From Kiloniellaceae bacterium (GTDB taxonomy: Bacteria > Pseudomonadota > Alphaproteobacteria > Kiloniellales > Kiloniellaceae), in NCBI GenBank assembly GCA_021776195.1, contig JAJFGK010000060.1, positions 124,001 through 188,000 on the forward strand: a DNA stretch of 64,000 nt, given 5' to 3'. Each line of letters opens with the position of its first letter. The stretch's first letter is position 1. The position numbers were made by a program, and so were the translations under genes. Shown here piece after piece: positions 16,580 to 25,426 of the stretch. The notes under the pieces are model-generated. The model did not search any database, was not told the DNA's origin, and worked only from the letters and a program-made list of their open reading frames with translations.

Positions 16580-18361
16580 ATGCATCCCTATCGTACCCAT
16601 AACAGCGGTGAGCTGCGCCTGTCCCACGCTGGCGAAACCGTCCGCCTGTCGGGTTGGATTCATCGCAAGCGCGACCACGGCCAACTGCTCTTTATCGATC
16701 TACGCGACACCTTCGGATTGACCCAGTGCGTGATCGATGTTTCGAGCCCGCTCTTTGCCACCCTGGAGGCGGCGCGGGTCGAGTCCGTGCTCACGGTGAC
16801 CGGCAAGGTGGTGCGGCGCGAGGCCGAGACGGTCAACCCGAACCTGCCGACCGGCGAGATCGAAGTGGGAATCGAAGAGGCGACCGTCCAGTCCCGCGCC
16901 GAGGTGCTGCCGCTCCAAGTGGCCGGCGACGAACCGGCGGGCGAGGAAACCCGCCTGCGCTACCGCTTCATCGACCTGCGCCGCGAGGAGATGCAGGCCA
17001 AGATCAAGCTGCGCAGCGCCGTCATCGCCTCGATCCGTCGGCGTATGATCGAACAGGGCTTCATGGAGTTCCAAACGCCGATCCTGACCGCCAGTTCGCC
17101 CGAGGGCGCGCGCGACTATCTGGTGCCCAGCCGGGTCCATCCCGGCAAGTTCTATGCCTTGCCGCAGGCGCCCCAGATGTTCAAGCAGCTCTTGATGATG
17201 GCCGGCTTCGACCGCTACTTTCAGATCGCCCCTTGCTTTCGCGACGAGGACGCCCGGGCCGACCGTTCGCCGGGCGAATTCTACCAGCTCGATTTCGAGA
17301 TGAGTTTCGTCACCCAAGAAGACGTCTTCGCCGCCATCGAGCCGGTGCTGGCTGGCGTGTTCGAGGAGTTCGCCAAGGGCAAATCCGTGACCGCCGCGCC
17401 CTTTCCGCGCATCGCCTTCGACGAGGCCTTGCTGAAGTACGGTTCCGACAAACCCGACCTGCGCAACCCGATAGAAATTGCCGATGTGACGGAGTCCTTT
17501 CGCGACTCGGGCTTTGGCATCTTCGCCCGCGGCGTGGCCGGCGGATCGGTCGTGCGCGCAATACCGGCGCCCGGCGCCGGGTCGCGGCCGCGCAGTTGGT
17601 TCGATAAGCTGAACGATTGGGCCCGCGCCGAGGGGGCCGCGGGGTTGGGCTACATCGTCTATGGCGAGGACGGCGAGACCAAGGGGCCGATCGCGAAGAA
17701 CTTGGAGCCCGAGCGCTGCCAGGCGGTCAAGGAGGCTGCCGGACTGAAGGACGGCGATGCCGTTTTCTTCGCCTGTGACAAGCCCCAGGCGGCGGCAAAG
17801 CTGGCCGGTGCGGTGCGAACCCGTCTGGGGGACGACCTGGAACTGCTCGAAGAAAACACCTTCAAGTTCTGCTGGATCGTCGACTTTCCGATGTTCGAGG
17901 CGGACGAAGAGACCGGCAAGATCGAGTTCAGCCACAATCCCTTTTCCATGCCCCAGGGCGGCATGGCGGCGCTCGAAAGCCAGGATCCGCTGAGCATCAA
18001 GGCCTATCAGTACGATATCGTCTGCAACGGCGTGGAACTCTCCTCGGGCGCGATTCGGAATCACCTGCCCGAAGTCATGATCAAGGCCTTTGGCCTGGCT
18101 GGCTATGACGCCCAGGAAGTGGAAGCGCAATTCTCCGGCATGCTGAACGCGCTGAAGTACGGCGCGCCGCCTCATGGTGGGTCGGCGCCGGGGATCGACC
18201 GCATTGTCATGCTCCTGGCCGGCGAGAAGAACATCCGGGAGGTGGTGGCCTTCCCGATGAACCAGAAGGCCGAAGACCTGATGATGGGGGCGCCTTCCGA
18301 GGTCTCGGCGCAGCAGCTGCGCGATCTCCACATCCAGCTCGACCTGCCGGAAGAAGCCTGA
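16580..18361 (+). CDS. aspS: Aspartyl-tRNA synthetase
   Basis: A 593-residue class IIb synthetase of bacterial type: OB-fold anticodon domain (residues ~1-110, [22 protein letters not shown]), catalytic core with motif 2 [19 protein letters not shown], a GAD insertion (~residues 290-400), and motif 3 [13 protein letters not shown]. The start is set at ATG 16580, as the frame runs open upstream. The HNPFSMP stretch resembles non-discriminating enzymes, which also charge tRNA-Asn for GatCAB; this is inference. Confidence 0.98.
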   Translation: MHPYRTHNSGELRLSHAGETVRLSGWIHRKRDHGQLLFIDLRDTFGLTQCVIDVSSPLFATLEAARVESVLTVTGKVVRREAETVNPNLPTGEIEVGIEEATVQSRAEVLPLQVAGDEPAGEETRLRYRFIDLRREEMQAKIKLRSAVIASIRRRMIEQGFMEFQTPILTASSPEGARDYLVPSRVHPGKFYALPQAPQMFKQLLMMAGFDRYFQIAPCFRDEDARADRSPGEFYQLDFEMSFVTQEDVFAAIEPVLAGVFEEFAKGKSVTAAPFPRIAFDEALLKYGSDKPDLRNPIEIADVTESFRDSGFGIFARGVAGGSVVRAIPAPGAGSRPRSWFDKLNDWARAEGAAGLGYIVYGEDGETKGPIAKNLEPERCQAVKEAAGLKDGDAVFFACDKPQAAAKLAGAVRTRLGDDLELLEENTFKFCWIVDFPMFEADEETGKIEFSHNPFSMPQGGMAALESQDPLSIKAYQYDIVCNGVELSSGAIRNHLPEVMIKAFGLAGYDAQEVEAQFSGMLNALKYGAPPHGGSAPGIDRIVMLLAGEKNIREVVAFPMNQKAEDLMMGAPSEVSAQQLRDLHIQLDLPEEA

Positions 18362-18714
18362 AAGGGCCGCGAGAATCCCGGGATCGTGCATCGGACCGGG
18401 GCTGCGCCAGTATTGTCTTCCAACCGCTAAATGGCGACTTGGCGTCTCCGAATCCATTGATTGGACTCACAAGTTGTCCATGACCAGACGATAGACTCGT
18501 AATGGATGTCCCTCCGGCCTGCTAAGCGATTCTGTTTGTTGGTAGAATTTTCCATTGAATAGCAATTAATTGATTGTAGAGTTTGAGACAACTGGTCTTG
18601 TTATTATTGAATAACGTTAAGGGTTTGGGCAGTATTTTAACGATTACTTAAGCTTTTCATGGTCCCCTGGGATAAATCGAAAATCTCCCCATCGGATCGG
18701 GGGGACAGGGGACC
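18362..18714. other. AT-rich leader region upstream of the 18.7-kb lipoprotein
   Basis: About 350 bases without a gene. The second half is clearly richer in A and T than the surroundings. It contains a complete TTAA-N7-TTAA box (18637-18651) and the left arm of a 14-base inverted repeat (18656-18669), both listed separately. I saw no terminator with a T-run after aspS and no RNA gene. Confidence 0.6.
18637..18651 (+). promoter_or_regulatory. Full CtrA-type binding box
   Basis: TTAACGATTACTTAA is an exact TTAA-N7-TTAA match, the consensus for the alphaproteobacterial cell-cycle regulator CtrA. It is 64 bases before the lipoprotein ATG, a usual position for an activated promoter. The window also encodes DivK and PleD, so the CtrA pathway is expected in this organism. 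Confidence 0.6.
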
Positions 18715-18719
18715 ATGAA
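18656..18719 (+). repeat. 14-bp perfect inverted repeat enclosing the ribosome site and start codon
   Basis: TTCATGGTCCCCTG (18656-18669) is the exact reverse complement of CAGGGGACCATGAA (18706-18719). The right arm contains the AGGGGA ribosome site and the ATG at 18715. Between the arms a second hairpin can form (TCCCC with GGGGA, loop ATCGGATC). As RNA, the outer stem would hide the start of translation; as DNA, it could be a protein-binding palindrome. Confidence 0.7.
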
Positions 18720-19275
18720 CGACATGATCAAACGTCCGCTTCTGGCTGCAGCACTTCTCATACCGCTTTCCGGCTGTGCCATGCCGACCCCCGTGAGCAT
18801 CGTCTCGCTGGTATTCGATATCGGCTCCTACGCCATCAGCGGCAAGACGGTGACCGATCACGGGCTTTCGCTTTTGGCCCAGCAGGACTGCGCCATGATG
18901 AAGGTCTTCGAGGGTAAAATCTGCGAGGCCTATCCGGACTATGAGAACGTCGCGCTGGCGACCCTCGAGCCCCTGGCGCCGGGCAGCCAGGAATGGGCCT
19001 TCGCCGGCGATGCGGTTCGCCAGGCCAAGGAAGGCCCGCTGGGCGACCTGACCTACATCGAGTCCCAGACCGCGGAACTCCTGCCGGCCTATCCGACCGG
19101 CCGGGACAACGGCGAGACCTTCCGCACCGTGGGTAGCAGCCAGTCCACGCCTGCCGGTACGACGCCCGCTGCGCCTGCCGAGCAGTTCGCGGCACTGCCG
19201 GGCGATCAGGCCGGCAGCCTTCTGGGGCTTGGCGGCTATCTGAAGGACAGCGCGCTGCCCGCCAGCCTGCAGTAA
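18715..19275 (+). CDS. Small lipoprotein, unknown function
   Basis: A 186-residue protein with a signal peptide ending in lipobox LSGC (Cys near residue 21), so it should be a lipid-anchored envelope protein. The first part of the mature region (TPVSIVSLVFDIGSYAISGKTVTDHGLSLL...DCAMMKVFEGKICEAYPDYE) has two cysteines that could pair. The C-terminal third is rich in Ser, Thr, Pro and Ala. I recognise no domain. Start codon sequestered in an inverted repeat and a CtrA box upstream suggest cell-cycle-linked, translation-controlled expression (inference). Confidence 0.85.
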   Translation: MNDMIKRPLLAAALLIPLSGCAMPTPVSIVSLVFDIGSYAISGKTVTDHGLSLLAQQDCAMMKVFEGKICEAYPDYENVALATLEPLAPGSQEWAFAGDAVRQAKEGPLGDLTYIESQTAELLPAYPTGRDNGETFRTVGSSQSTPAGTTPAAPAEQFAALPGDQAGSLLGLGGYLKDSALPASLQ

Positions 19276-19343
19276 TCTTTCACTCGACGAACATCGATTG
19301 TGATCGAGCTACGGTGCAGAGGCGCCGTGCTGTCTGCACTCGT

Positions 19344-20342
19344 TCATTCACCGGGCTTCAAGACGATTTTCGCGGCAGCCGTGCGTCCTTCGTGCAGATC
19401 GCGAAAGGCGGCGGCGCCATCGGACAGAGCCCGTGTCTCGACCCAGGCGCAAGGCCCCAGGGCGCCACGGTGTAGCGCATCTATCGAGGCCTGAAGATCG
19501 GTCGGCGTGTAGGTGTAGTGGCCCAGGAAGGTGATCTCGGACAGGGTCAGCTTGCGAATGTCGAGGCCAGCCTCGCCGTCCAACAGCCCGATGTGCGAAA
19601 TCACCCCGCCGGGACTGGCCATGCCACTGGCGCTGGCGCGGCTCGGGCCCGACCCCACCGCATCGACCACCAGATCGCAGGCGTTCTCACCCGGTCCGGG
19701 GTCTTGAAGCGGATCGAAGACCCTGGCGCAGTCCGCCGCGGCGGCGGTTTCGCGACGCAGCGGGTTGGTGTCGGCAATCCAGATCTCCCGGCAGCCCTTG
19801 GCCTTCAGAAAGAGAGCGCTCAAGAGCCCGATCGAGCCGGCCCCGATGACCAGCGCGCGGGCCTCGAACACGGGCCGCGCCAGGGCTCGCTCGGCCATGG
19901 TCAGGGCATGGAGTGCCGTGGCCGCCGGTTCGGTCAGCGCGGCCCGCACCGGATCCATGTCGTCGTCGATCGGCATGACGTTCTGCTCGGGTATGGTCAC
20001 GAATTCCGCGAAGGCGCCCGGCAAGCGCAGGCCGATCAGTTCGCGGCTCTGGCAGAGGTTCGTGCGCCCGGCGCGGCAGTGCTGGCAGGTGCCGCAGGCG
20101 ATCAGGGGGTTCAGCACGACCCGCCGGCCCCGGTGTTGGCCCTCGGTGACCGTTCCGCAAGCCTCGTGGCCGAGAATCAGGGGCGGGACCCGGCGCGGGT
20201 CCTTGCCGTGATAGGCGTGCATGTCCGAGCCGCAGATCCCGACGGTCTCGACCCGCACGACCGCATCTCCCGGTCCGGGATTGGGCGCCGCCTCCTGGCG
20301 AAAGGTGACCTCTTCCGTCGCGGTGTAAACCAGAGCGTCCAT
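19344..20342 (-). CDS. Zinc-dependent alcohol/polyol dehydrogenase (MDR family)
   Basis: A 332-residue medium-chain dehydrogenase. Catalytic zinc ligands lie in VGICGSDMH (Cys, near residue 37) and LGHEACG (His, Glu); the structural zinc site is CGTCQHCRAGRTNLC, four cysteines. The NAD(P) motif is VIGAGSIGLL (near 165). The CGSDMH and zinc pattern resembles L-idonate, sorbitol and galactitol-phosphate dehydrogenases. It lies just downstream of an SDR relic, and such pairs are common in polyol catabolism. Substrate uncertain. Confidence 0.9.
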   Translation of the reverse strand: MDALVYTATEEVTFRQEAAPNPGPGDAVVRVETVGICGSDMHAYHGKDPRRVPPLILGHEACGTVTEGQHRGRRVVLNPLIACGTCQHCRAGRTNLCQSRELIGLRLPGAFAEFVTIPEQNVMPIDDDMDPVRAALTEPAATALHALTMAERALARPVFEARALVIGAGSIGLLSALFLKAKGCREIWIADTNPLRRETAAAADCARVFDPLQDPGPGENACDLVVDAVGSGPSRASASGMASPGGVISHIGLLDGEAGLDIRKLTLSEITFLGHYTYTPTDLQASIDALHRGALGPCAWVETRALSDGAAAFRDLHEGRTAAAKIVLKPGE

Positions 20343-20373
20343 GCCGGTTCCTCGGGGTTGCTTGGGCCTCGCC

Positions 20374-20521
20374 GCTAATTGGCGGTGAAACCGCCCTCGA
20401 CGATGTGCATCTGCCCAGTAATGAACCCAGAACCGGGCGAGGCAAGAAGAATCGCCATGCCGTCAAGCTCTTCAAGACGCCCGTTGCGGCCAAGGGCCGT
20501 CTGGAATTCAGCTATCGGCGG
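20374..20521 (-). pseudogene. C-terminal remnant of an SDR gene
   Basis: Reading the minus strand, the frame ending TAG at 20374-20376 gives FQTALGRNGRLEELDGMAIL, then LLASPGSGFITGQMHIVEGG and FTAN, an unmistakable SDR C-terminus (FITGQ...DGG type). Five codons further upstream there is an in-frame TGA (20522-20524), and the cofactor-binding and catalytic parts are absent. The rest was probably deleted. It would have stood directly upstream of the alcohol dehydrogenase, in the same direction. Confidence 0.75.
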
Positions 20522-20542
20522 TCAGAACAGGGATCTGCCTTT

Positions 20543-20562
20543 GCCCGGCCCAAAGACCGGGC
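20543..20562 (-). terminator. Hairpin downstream of the diguanylate cyclase gene
   Basis: GCCCGG, loop CCAAAGA plus one base, CCGGGC. Six perfect G-C pairs about 50 bases after the cyclase stop. There is no T-run on either strand, so termination is only a possibility. Confidence 0.35.
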
Positions 20563-20612
20563 GCCAGCTCGGTCTCGAGATCGACCGGGGCCGCGCGCCA
20601 GGCCCGGCTTGG

Positions 20613-21323
20613 TCAACCGACGACCAGTTCCGGCCTCGGTCCCTTGTCTTGGTAAAGGTTCCGGTCGGCCAGAATAAACAGGCTCGCGGCCTTGCTTCCG
20701 GGACCGTAGGGCGCCATGCCGAAGCTTACCGAGGTGGTCAGCACGGCGCCCTGCCAGTCGATCTTCAGGGCGTTGAGTGTCCGTTCCATCATATGGCAGC
20801 GCTGCTTGGCCAGCGGGATTGTCGTATGGGTGAAGAGCATCGCGAACTCATCGCCCCCCAGCCGTCCCACCACATCGGTCTCTCGGATCGAGTTTTGCAG
20901 AAAGCGCGCGACGGATTTCAAGACCTCGTCGCCGGCGGGATGGCCATAACAATCATTGACCGCCTTGAAGTGGTCGAGATCGCAGAGGATCAGCACGCCG
21001 GTTTCCTTCAGGCGATCGGCGCGGGCGAGGGCGCGGGTCATTTCAACGTCGAAGCCGCGTCGGTTCAGCACCTGGGTCAGCTCGTCGGTGACCGATAGAC
21101 TCTCCAAAAAGCGGATTCGCGCGCGCTGTACGGCGATCGATTGCTCGGCCTCGGCCGCCGCCGCCAGCGCTTCCTCCAGAAGCTTTTGGCCGGCTTCATC
21201 GAGTGAATGCCGGTCATCGGCCGCGAAGCGGCGTAGGCGATCCGTTGCGGCGCAGAGTTGCGGAAAAGGGTCGAAGTCCGAAAGGTCCGGACCTGTGTTG
21301 AAGTAGGAGCTCAAAATCGCCAT
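20613..21323 (-). CDS. Diguanylate cyclase with GGDEF domain
   Basis: A 236-residue soluble protein: a helical N-terminal part (residues ~1-80, EEALAAAAEAEQS region), then a GGDEF domain. The active site GGDEF is intact and is preceded five residues earlier by the inhibitory-site motif RETD, so the protein should make cyclic di-GMP and be feedback inhibited. DLDHFKAVND and the SVTDELTQVLNRRGF start of the domain are standard. There is no membrane span or known sensor domain, so the input is unknown. Confidence 0.95.
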   Translation of the reverse strand: MAILSSYFNTGPDLSDFDPFPQLCAATDRLRRFAADDRHSLDEAGQKLLEEALAAAAEAEQSIAVQRARIRFLESLSVTDELTQVLNRRGFDVEMTRALARADRLKETGVLILCDLDHFKAVNDCYGHPAGDEVLKSVARFLQNSIRETDVVGRLGGDEFAMLFTHTTIPLAKQRCHMMERTLNALKIDWQGAVLTTSVSFGMAPYGPGSKAASLFILADRNLYQDKGPRPELVVG

Positions 21324-21654
21324 GTCCGTGCCAGCCTTATGTGGTTCCGCCCTAGGCTATGCAGTTTGCGTGCCAGTTCGTCGCGGCCGATGGCAGGGCT
21401 AAACGCAGGGATTGTAGTCGGATTTAGGCACCAGCCGGCATTCTGATCGGCAAGACCTGCCAGTTGCGGCAAATCCTGCCGGTTGTTTTTGGGTCACGCG
21501 AGCACCGTTGGTCTCGGTACGGTTGCCAATGCCGTGCCTCCATCCGAGATGACGGCGGCCAATTCGTCCCTTTTGCCATCCGCCCTATTCTGCGATACCT
21601 GAGAGGATAGGGCCGGCCCAGGGCGGCTGTTAGATTCGATAGAGGAGTACCGCG
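21324..21654. other. Divergent intergenic region, no gene recognised
   Basis: About 330 bases between the diguanylate cyclase and eipB, which diverge. It contains related short motifs CCTGCCAGTTGCGGC and CCTGCCGGTTG around 21449-21486. GAGGAG before the eipB ATG is the ribosome site. No RNA gene or terminator was seen. Confidence 0.5.
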
Positions 21655-22491
21655 ATGTTTGGTTTGGGTCGGGTTGCCTTGGCCGGCTTGGCTGTCGTTG
21701 GAGTTTGGGCCCTGATGGGTACTGCGGGCTCGGCCGGGACCGTCGCCTTGACGGCGCCGAAGATCCAATCCCATCGGGCCGTATACGACCTGACCCTGGG
21801 CGAAACCAATCCCGACTCCAGCGTGGTGGAGGCCCGAGGCGTGCTGGTTTTCGAATGGGCAGCGGCCTGTGACGGCTGGGCCGTCAGCCAAAAAGCACGC
21901 GTGGACTTGGGACACGATGAAGGGCCTGGCCTGGCATTCGGTTGGATTTACAACTCATGGGAAGCCAGGGACGGCGGAAAATTCCGGTTTTACGTTCGGC
22001 GCCTCTACCAATCCGGCGATTCGGAGCAGGTCAAGGGCGAGGCCAGAATTGACGATCCGGGGGCCGGAGGCGTGGCCCATTTCTCGTTGCCTGACGAAAT
22101 GGAGGTCGACATCCCGAGCGGTGTCATTTTCCCCACCCAACACACCCTTGCCCTGCTCGAGCGCCTGAAGGCCGGCGGGTTGCCCTATTTCACCACCGTC
22201 TTCGACGGCAGCACCGACAACGGCCTCTATGGCGTGTCGGCCATCGAGGTGTCGCAGGACGCGCGGAGAGGGCCGCCGCCGCTCGACAGTCCGATCCTGG
22301 AGAACATGGCCTCCTGGCGCCTGAACATGGCCTTCTTCGGGATGGGTCCGTCGGCAACGGAGCCCGAGCAGGAGCAAGAACTGCGGCTCTTCGCGAACGG
22401 TGTCACCGACGAGTTGACCTTCGACTATGGCGACTTCGCCCTCGACGCGAGGCTGAGCGAATTGACCGCCTTGCCCGAGCCCGAATGCTGA
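21655..22491 (+). CDS. eipB: EipB-type cell envelope integrity protein (DUF1849)
   Basis: A 278-residue periplasmic protein with a signal peptide (cleavage near residue 27, AGSAG). The DUF1849/EipB pattern is clear: SHRAVYDLTL, the central beta-strands with SWEARDGGKFRFYVRR, FPTQHTLALL and VFDGSTDNGLYGVSAIEV. Two cysteines are in the places of the family's disulfide (AACDGW and the final PEC). EipB is a spiral beta protein needed for envelope integrity in Brucella. GAGGAG lies before the ATG. Confidence 0.9.
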   Translation: MFGLGRVALAGLAVVGVWALMGTAGSAGTVALTAPKIQSHRAVYDLTLGETNPDSSVVEARGVLVFEWAAACDGWAVSQKARVDLGHDEGPGLAFGWIYNSWEARDGGKFRFYVRRLYQSGDSEQVKGEARIDDPGAGGVAHFSLPDEMEVDIPSGVIFPTQHTLALLERLKAGGLPYFTTVFDGSTDNGLYGVSAIEVSQDARRGPPPLDSPILENMASWRLNMAFFGMGPSATEPEQEQELRLFANGVTDELTFDYGDFALDARLSELTALPEPEC

Positions 22492-22512
22492 CCGGAAATT
22501 GTTGGGGCCCCG

Positions 22513-23796
22513 TCAATCGGACTTTTTCTTGTTGAAGGCGCGGCCTTTCTGAATGGCGCCGGCCCCCAATTTCTCGCGCACCGCATCGATCGCCCGCTCG
22601 ACCTGGGCGCGGCGGTCCTTGCCGGGGTCGAGCAGATCCGGTGGATCGGCCCATTGGGCGTCGCAGAGATCGCCGCTACCCACGCCGATAAGGCGAAAGG
22701 GCGTGCCGTCTGCCGCTTTCTCGAGCAGCAGACCGGCCTGCCGGAACAGCTCTTCGGCCAATTGGGTCGGTGCCGGAAGCTTGCGGCTCCGGGTCAGGAT
22801 TTGGAAATCGCGGGTCTTCAGCTTCAAGGTCACCGCGGCACCGGCAAGACCGGCCCGCTTCATGCGCCGGGCCACGGTCTCGCAGAGCGGCCAAAGGCGG
22901 CCCTTCAAGGCGTCTAAATCGACCAGGTCCTGGTCGAACGTGGTCTCCGCCGAGATGCTCTTGGCGGGGGAATGCGGTGAGACACTGCGGTCATCCTCGC
23001 CGCGGGCCAGGCGATAGAGACGGCTGCCCATGGCGCCGTAGCGCTTCGCCAGATCGTCTGCCTCGAAGCCCCGCAGGTCACGCAGTACGCGGATGCCGTC
23101 GCGGGTCAATTGCCGCTGCAGCGACTTTCCGACGCCCCAAATGATGCCCACCGGTTTGTCGGCCAGAAAGGTCAGGGTCTCCGCCTGTCCGATGATCGCG
23201 AAGCCCCGGGGCTTGTCGAGGTCCGATGCGATCTTGGCGAGGAACTTATTGTGGCTCAGGCCGACCGACGCGCTGAGCCCCAGTTCGTTTTCGAGGCGCC
23301 TGACGAACCTTGCCAAGGTCAAGGCCGGCGAGCCGCCATGGAGCGCCGCCGTGCCGTTGAGGTCGAGGAAGGCCTCGTCGATCGAGATCGGTTCGACCAG
23401 CGGCGTCAGGTCTTGCATCATGGCCCTGATTTCCAGGCCGACCTGCCGGTACTTCGCCATGTCGGGACGGATGACGACCGCATCTGGACAGGCTTTCAGC
23501 GCCTTGAACATCGGCATGGCGGAACGGCAACCGTAGAGCCGGGCGACATAGCAGGCGGCGGCGACGACACCGCGCTTGCGCCCACCAACCAGCACTGGCT
23601 TGTCGCGCAACTCGGGATTGTCGCGTTTTTCCACCGCGGCGTAAAAGGCGTCGCAGTCGATGTGGGCGATCGCCAGGTCGTGCAGCTCCGGGTGCGTGAG
23701 GACACGCGGCGATCGGCACAGGGGGCAGCGTTCGACGATTGCATCGGCGCGATAGACTTCGAGACAGTCGCGACAAAGACAGCCCTGGCCCGGCAT
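22513..23796 (-). CDS. dinB: DNA polymerase IV with N-terminal Cys cluster
   Basis: A 427-residue Y-family polymerase for translesion synthesis. Palm residues AHIDCDAFYAAVE and SIDEAFLDL carry the metal-binding Asp, Asp and Glu; a little-finger domain follows (KLKTRDFQILTRS). The protein starts at ATG 23796, one base after the ROK kinase stop. Its first ~35 residues hold five cysteines (CLCRDC, CPLC), a zinc-ribbon-like extension known in alphaproteobacterial DinB. The C-terminus GRAFNKKKSD is basic. A frame open further upstream overlaps the kinase and is not used. Confidence 0.95.
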   Translation of the reverse strand: MPGQGCLCRDCLEVYRADAIVERCPLCRSPRVLTHPELHDLAIAHIDCDAFYAAVEKRDNPELRDKPVLVGGRKRGVVAAACYVARLYGCRSAMPMFKALKACPDAVVIRPDMAKYRQVGLEIRAMMQDLTPLVEPISIDEAFLDLNGTAALHGGSPALTLARFVRRLENELGLSASVGLSHNKFLAKIASDLDKPRGFAIIGQAETLTFLADKPVGIIWGVGKSLQRQLTRDGIRVLRDLRGFEADDLAKRYGAMGSRLYRLARGEDDRSVSPHSPAKSISAETTFDQDLVDLDALKGRLWPLCETVARRMKRAGLAGAAVTLKLKTRDFQILTRSRKLPAPTQLAEELFRQAGLLLEKAADGTPFRLIGVGSGDLCDAQWADPPDLLDPGKDRRAQVERAIDAVREKLGAGAIQKGRAFNKKKSD

Positions 23797-23797
23797 C

Positions 23798-24763
23798 TCA
23801 AAGCGCTCCTGTTCCAGACCCGGTTTTGGCTTCCGCCGCCTCGCGAGGCGACCACAGGCGGGCGGCGCCGCGCACGCCGCTCGAGTCGCCATGCCGGGGC
23901 GGCAGGAGCGGAGTCGTTACTTCGTCGGAGAACGCGTAGGCCGGCAGCAGGGGAGGCAGATTGCGGTAGAGGCGGTCGAGGTTGGAGAGACCGCCGCCCA
24001 AAACGATTGCCTCGGGATCCAGAATGTTGATCACCATGGCGAGCGCGCGGGCCAGACGGTCCTCGTAGGTTTGCAGGAGGGCTTCGGCGCCAAGGTCTCC
24101 GGCTTCGGCGGCCTGCACCAGGGCCTCCGCGCCGCGGGACGTGGATTCCGGGTCCGGGGTTTTTGAGGCCGGGTCCCCCTGCCAGGCACGGGCCAGGGCA
24201 GGACCGGAAACAAAGGTCTCGATGCAGCCGCGTTTGCCGCAGTAACAGTCGGGGCCGGGAATCTCGTCCGGGCGCGGCCAGGGCAGGGGGTTGTGACCCC
24301 ATTCCCCGGCAATGGCGTGTCGGCCCTGCTGGATTTGGCCGTCGGTTACCAGACCACCGCCGACTCCGGTGCCGAGAATGACACCGAAAACCGTTCGGGC
24401 CCCGGCCGCGGCGCCGTCGTGAGCCTCGGAAAGAGCAAAGCAGTTCGCATCGTTCGCCAGTCGGACCGGCTGCCCGAGTAGCGATTCCAGGTCAGCTTCC
24501 AAAGGCTGGCCGATCAGGCAGGTCGAATTGGCCTGCTTGACCAGGCCCGTTGCCAACGACAAGGCGCCAGGAATACCGATGCCGATTGTCGCGGCGGTGC
24601 CGATCGCGCCGAGCACCTCGCGCGCGAGCGCTTCGATTGCCGCAAGAGTGGCCGGGTAGTCTCCCTGTGGCGTTGCGACCCGCCGCCGCTCGACGACGGC
24701 TCCGGCATCGTCCAGGGCCGCTGCCTCAATCTTCGTGCCGCCAAGATCGACACCGAGCCGCAT
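23798..24763 (-). CDS. ROK-family sugar kinase
   Basis: A 321-residue ROK kinase, start at MRLGVDLGGTKIE (24763). The phosphate loop LGVDLGGTK, the catalytic aspartate in LANDANCFAL, GVILGTGVGGG and the zinc motif GHNPL...CYCGKRGCIET (His plus three Cys) are all intact, so an active hexose kinase (fructokinase, glucokinase or N-acetylglucosamine kinase type) is expected. It is translated just ahead of dinB (one-base spacer), an unusual pairing of metabolism with lesion bypass. Confidence 0.93.
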   Translation of the reverse strand: MRLGVDLGGTKIEAAALDDAGAVVERRRVATPQGDYPATLAAIEALAREVLGAIGTAATIGIGIPGALSLATGLVKQANSTCLIGQPLEADLESLLGQPVRLANDANCFALSEAHDGAAAGARTVFGVILGTGVGGGLVTDGQIQQGRHAIAGEWGHNPLPWPRPDEIPGPDCYCGKRGCIETFVSGPALARAWQGDPASKTPDPESTSRGAEALVQAAEAGDLGAEALLQTYEDRLARALAMVINILDPEAIVLGGGLSNLDRLYRNLPPLLPAYAFSDEVTTPLLPPRHGDSSGVRGAARLWSPREAAEAKTGSGTGAL

Positions 24764-25004
24764 GTCTTCAGGACCTTTTCGGATCGCCCAGTTGCGATAA
24801 GCTCGCGATTGGGCGGGGCAAATGGTTACCAAAAATTAACTTTGTGCAGCCTAAGTTTGATTTGCTGGTGGAACAGGTGGGCCGGTCTTCGGTCAGATGC
24901 TGTCGAATCGGTAGCTGCGGTCCAGTGGAAAGGGCGGCATAAAGAGTTTGTTTGCTTTTCGAAGGGTATTCTTTACCCCACAAAAGCCGCCGGAGGCCAA
25001 GAGT

Positions 25005-25403
25005 ATGATGCAAAACAGTGCGCTTTCGCGACGGGTCTCCGCAAAGACGGTCCTTGTGGTTGAGGACAATGACCTGAACATGAAGCTTTTTCACGATCTG
25101 CTCGAGGCGCACGGCTATCAAATTCTGCAGACCAAGAACGGCTTGGAAGCTCTCAAGTTAGCACGCGACCACCACCCGGATCTAATCCTGATGGATATCC
25201 AGTTGCCGGAAGTCTCGGGCCTGGAGGTGACTAAATGGCTTAAGGAAGACGAAGACCTTCGTTCAATTCCGGTCATTGCCGTCACTGCCTTTGCCATGAA
25301 GGGAGATGAGGAAAAGATTCGCGAGGGGGGCTGCGAGGCGTACATCGCCAAGCCGATTTCTGTCGCATCTTTCCTCCAGACCGTTGAAAAGTTTCTGAAC
25401 TGA
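25005..25403 (+). CDS. divK: DivK single-domain response regulator
   Basis: A 132-residue receiver domain with no output domain. [23 protein letters not shown] is the DivK signature; the phosphorylation aspartate is in LILMDIQLP (about residue 67), with Thr in AVTAFAM and Lys in YIAKPIS. DivK controls CtrA through DivL, PleC and DivJ in the cell cycle. CGGAGG lies 8 bases before the ATG at 25005. It is 23 bases ahead of pleD, the usual operon. Confidence 0.96.
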   Translation: MMQNSALSRRVSAKTVLVVEDNDLNMKLFHDLLEAHGYQILQTKNGLEALKLARDHHPDLILMDIQLPEVSGLEVTKWLKEDEDLRSIPVIAVTAFAMKGDEEKIREGGCEAYIAKPISVASFLQTVEKFLN

Positions 25404-25426
25404 ACATTTTGGGTACGGTTTGAGCT

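Noticed and set aside
18656..18719. The inverted repeat at 18.66-18.72 kb as a transcription terminator for aspS
   Set aside because: No T-run follows it, it is 300 bases after aspS, and its right arm contains the next gene's ribosome site and ATG.
19300..19494. Small plus-strand frame after the 18.7-kb lipoprotein
   Set aside because: It mostly overlaps the end of the alcohol dehydrogenase on the other strand and has no ribosome site.
21449..21490. Short CCTGCC-type repeats as a CRISPR array
   Set aside because: Only two or three unequal copies with no regular spacers and no cas genes.
24829..24846. TTACCAAAAATTAAC upstream of divK as a CtrA box
   Set aside because: Only six bases separate the half-sites and the first is TTAC, so it does not fit TTAA-N7-TTAA.
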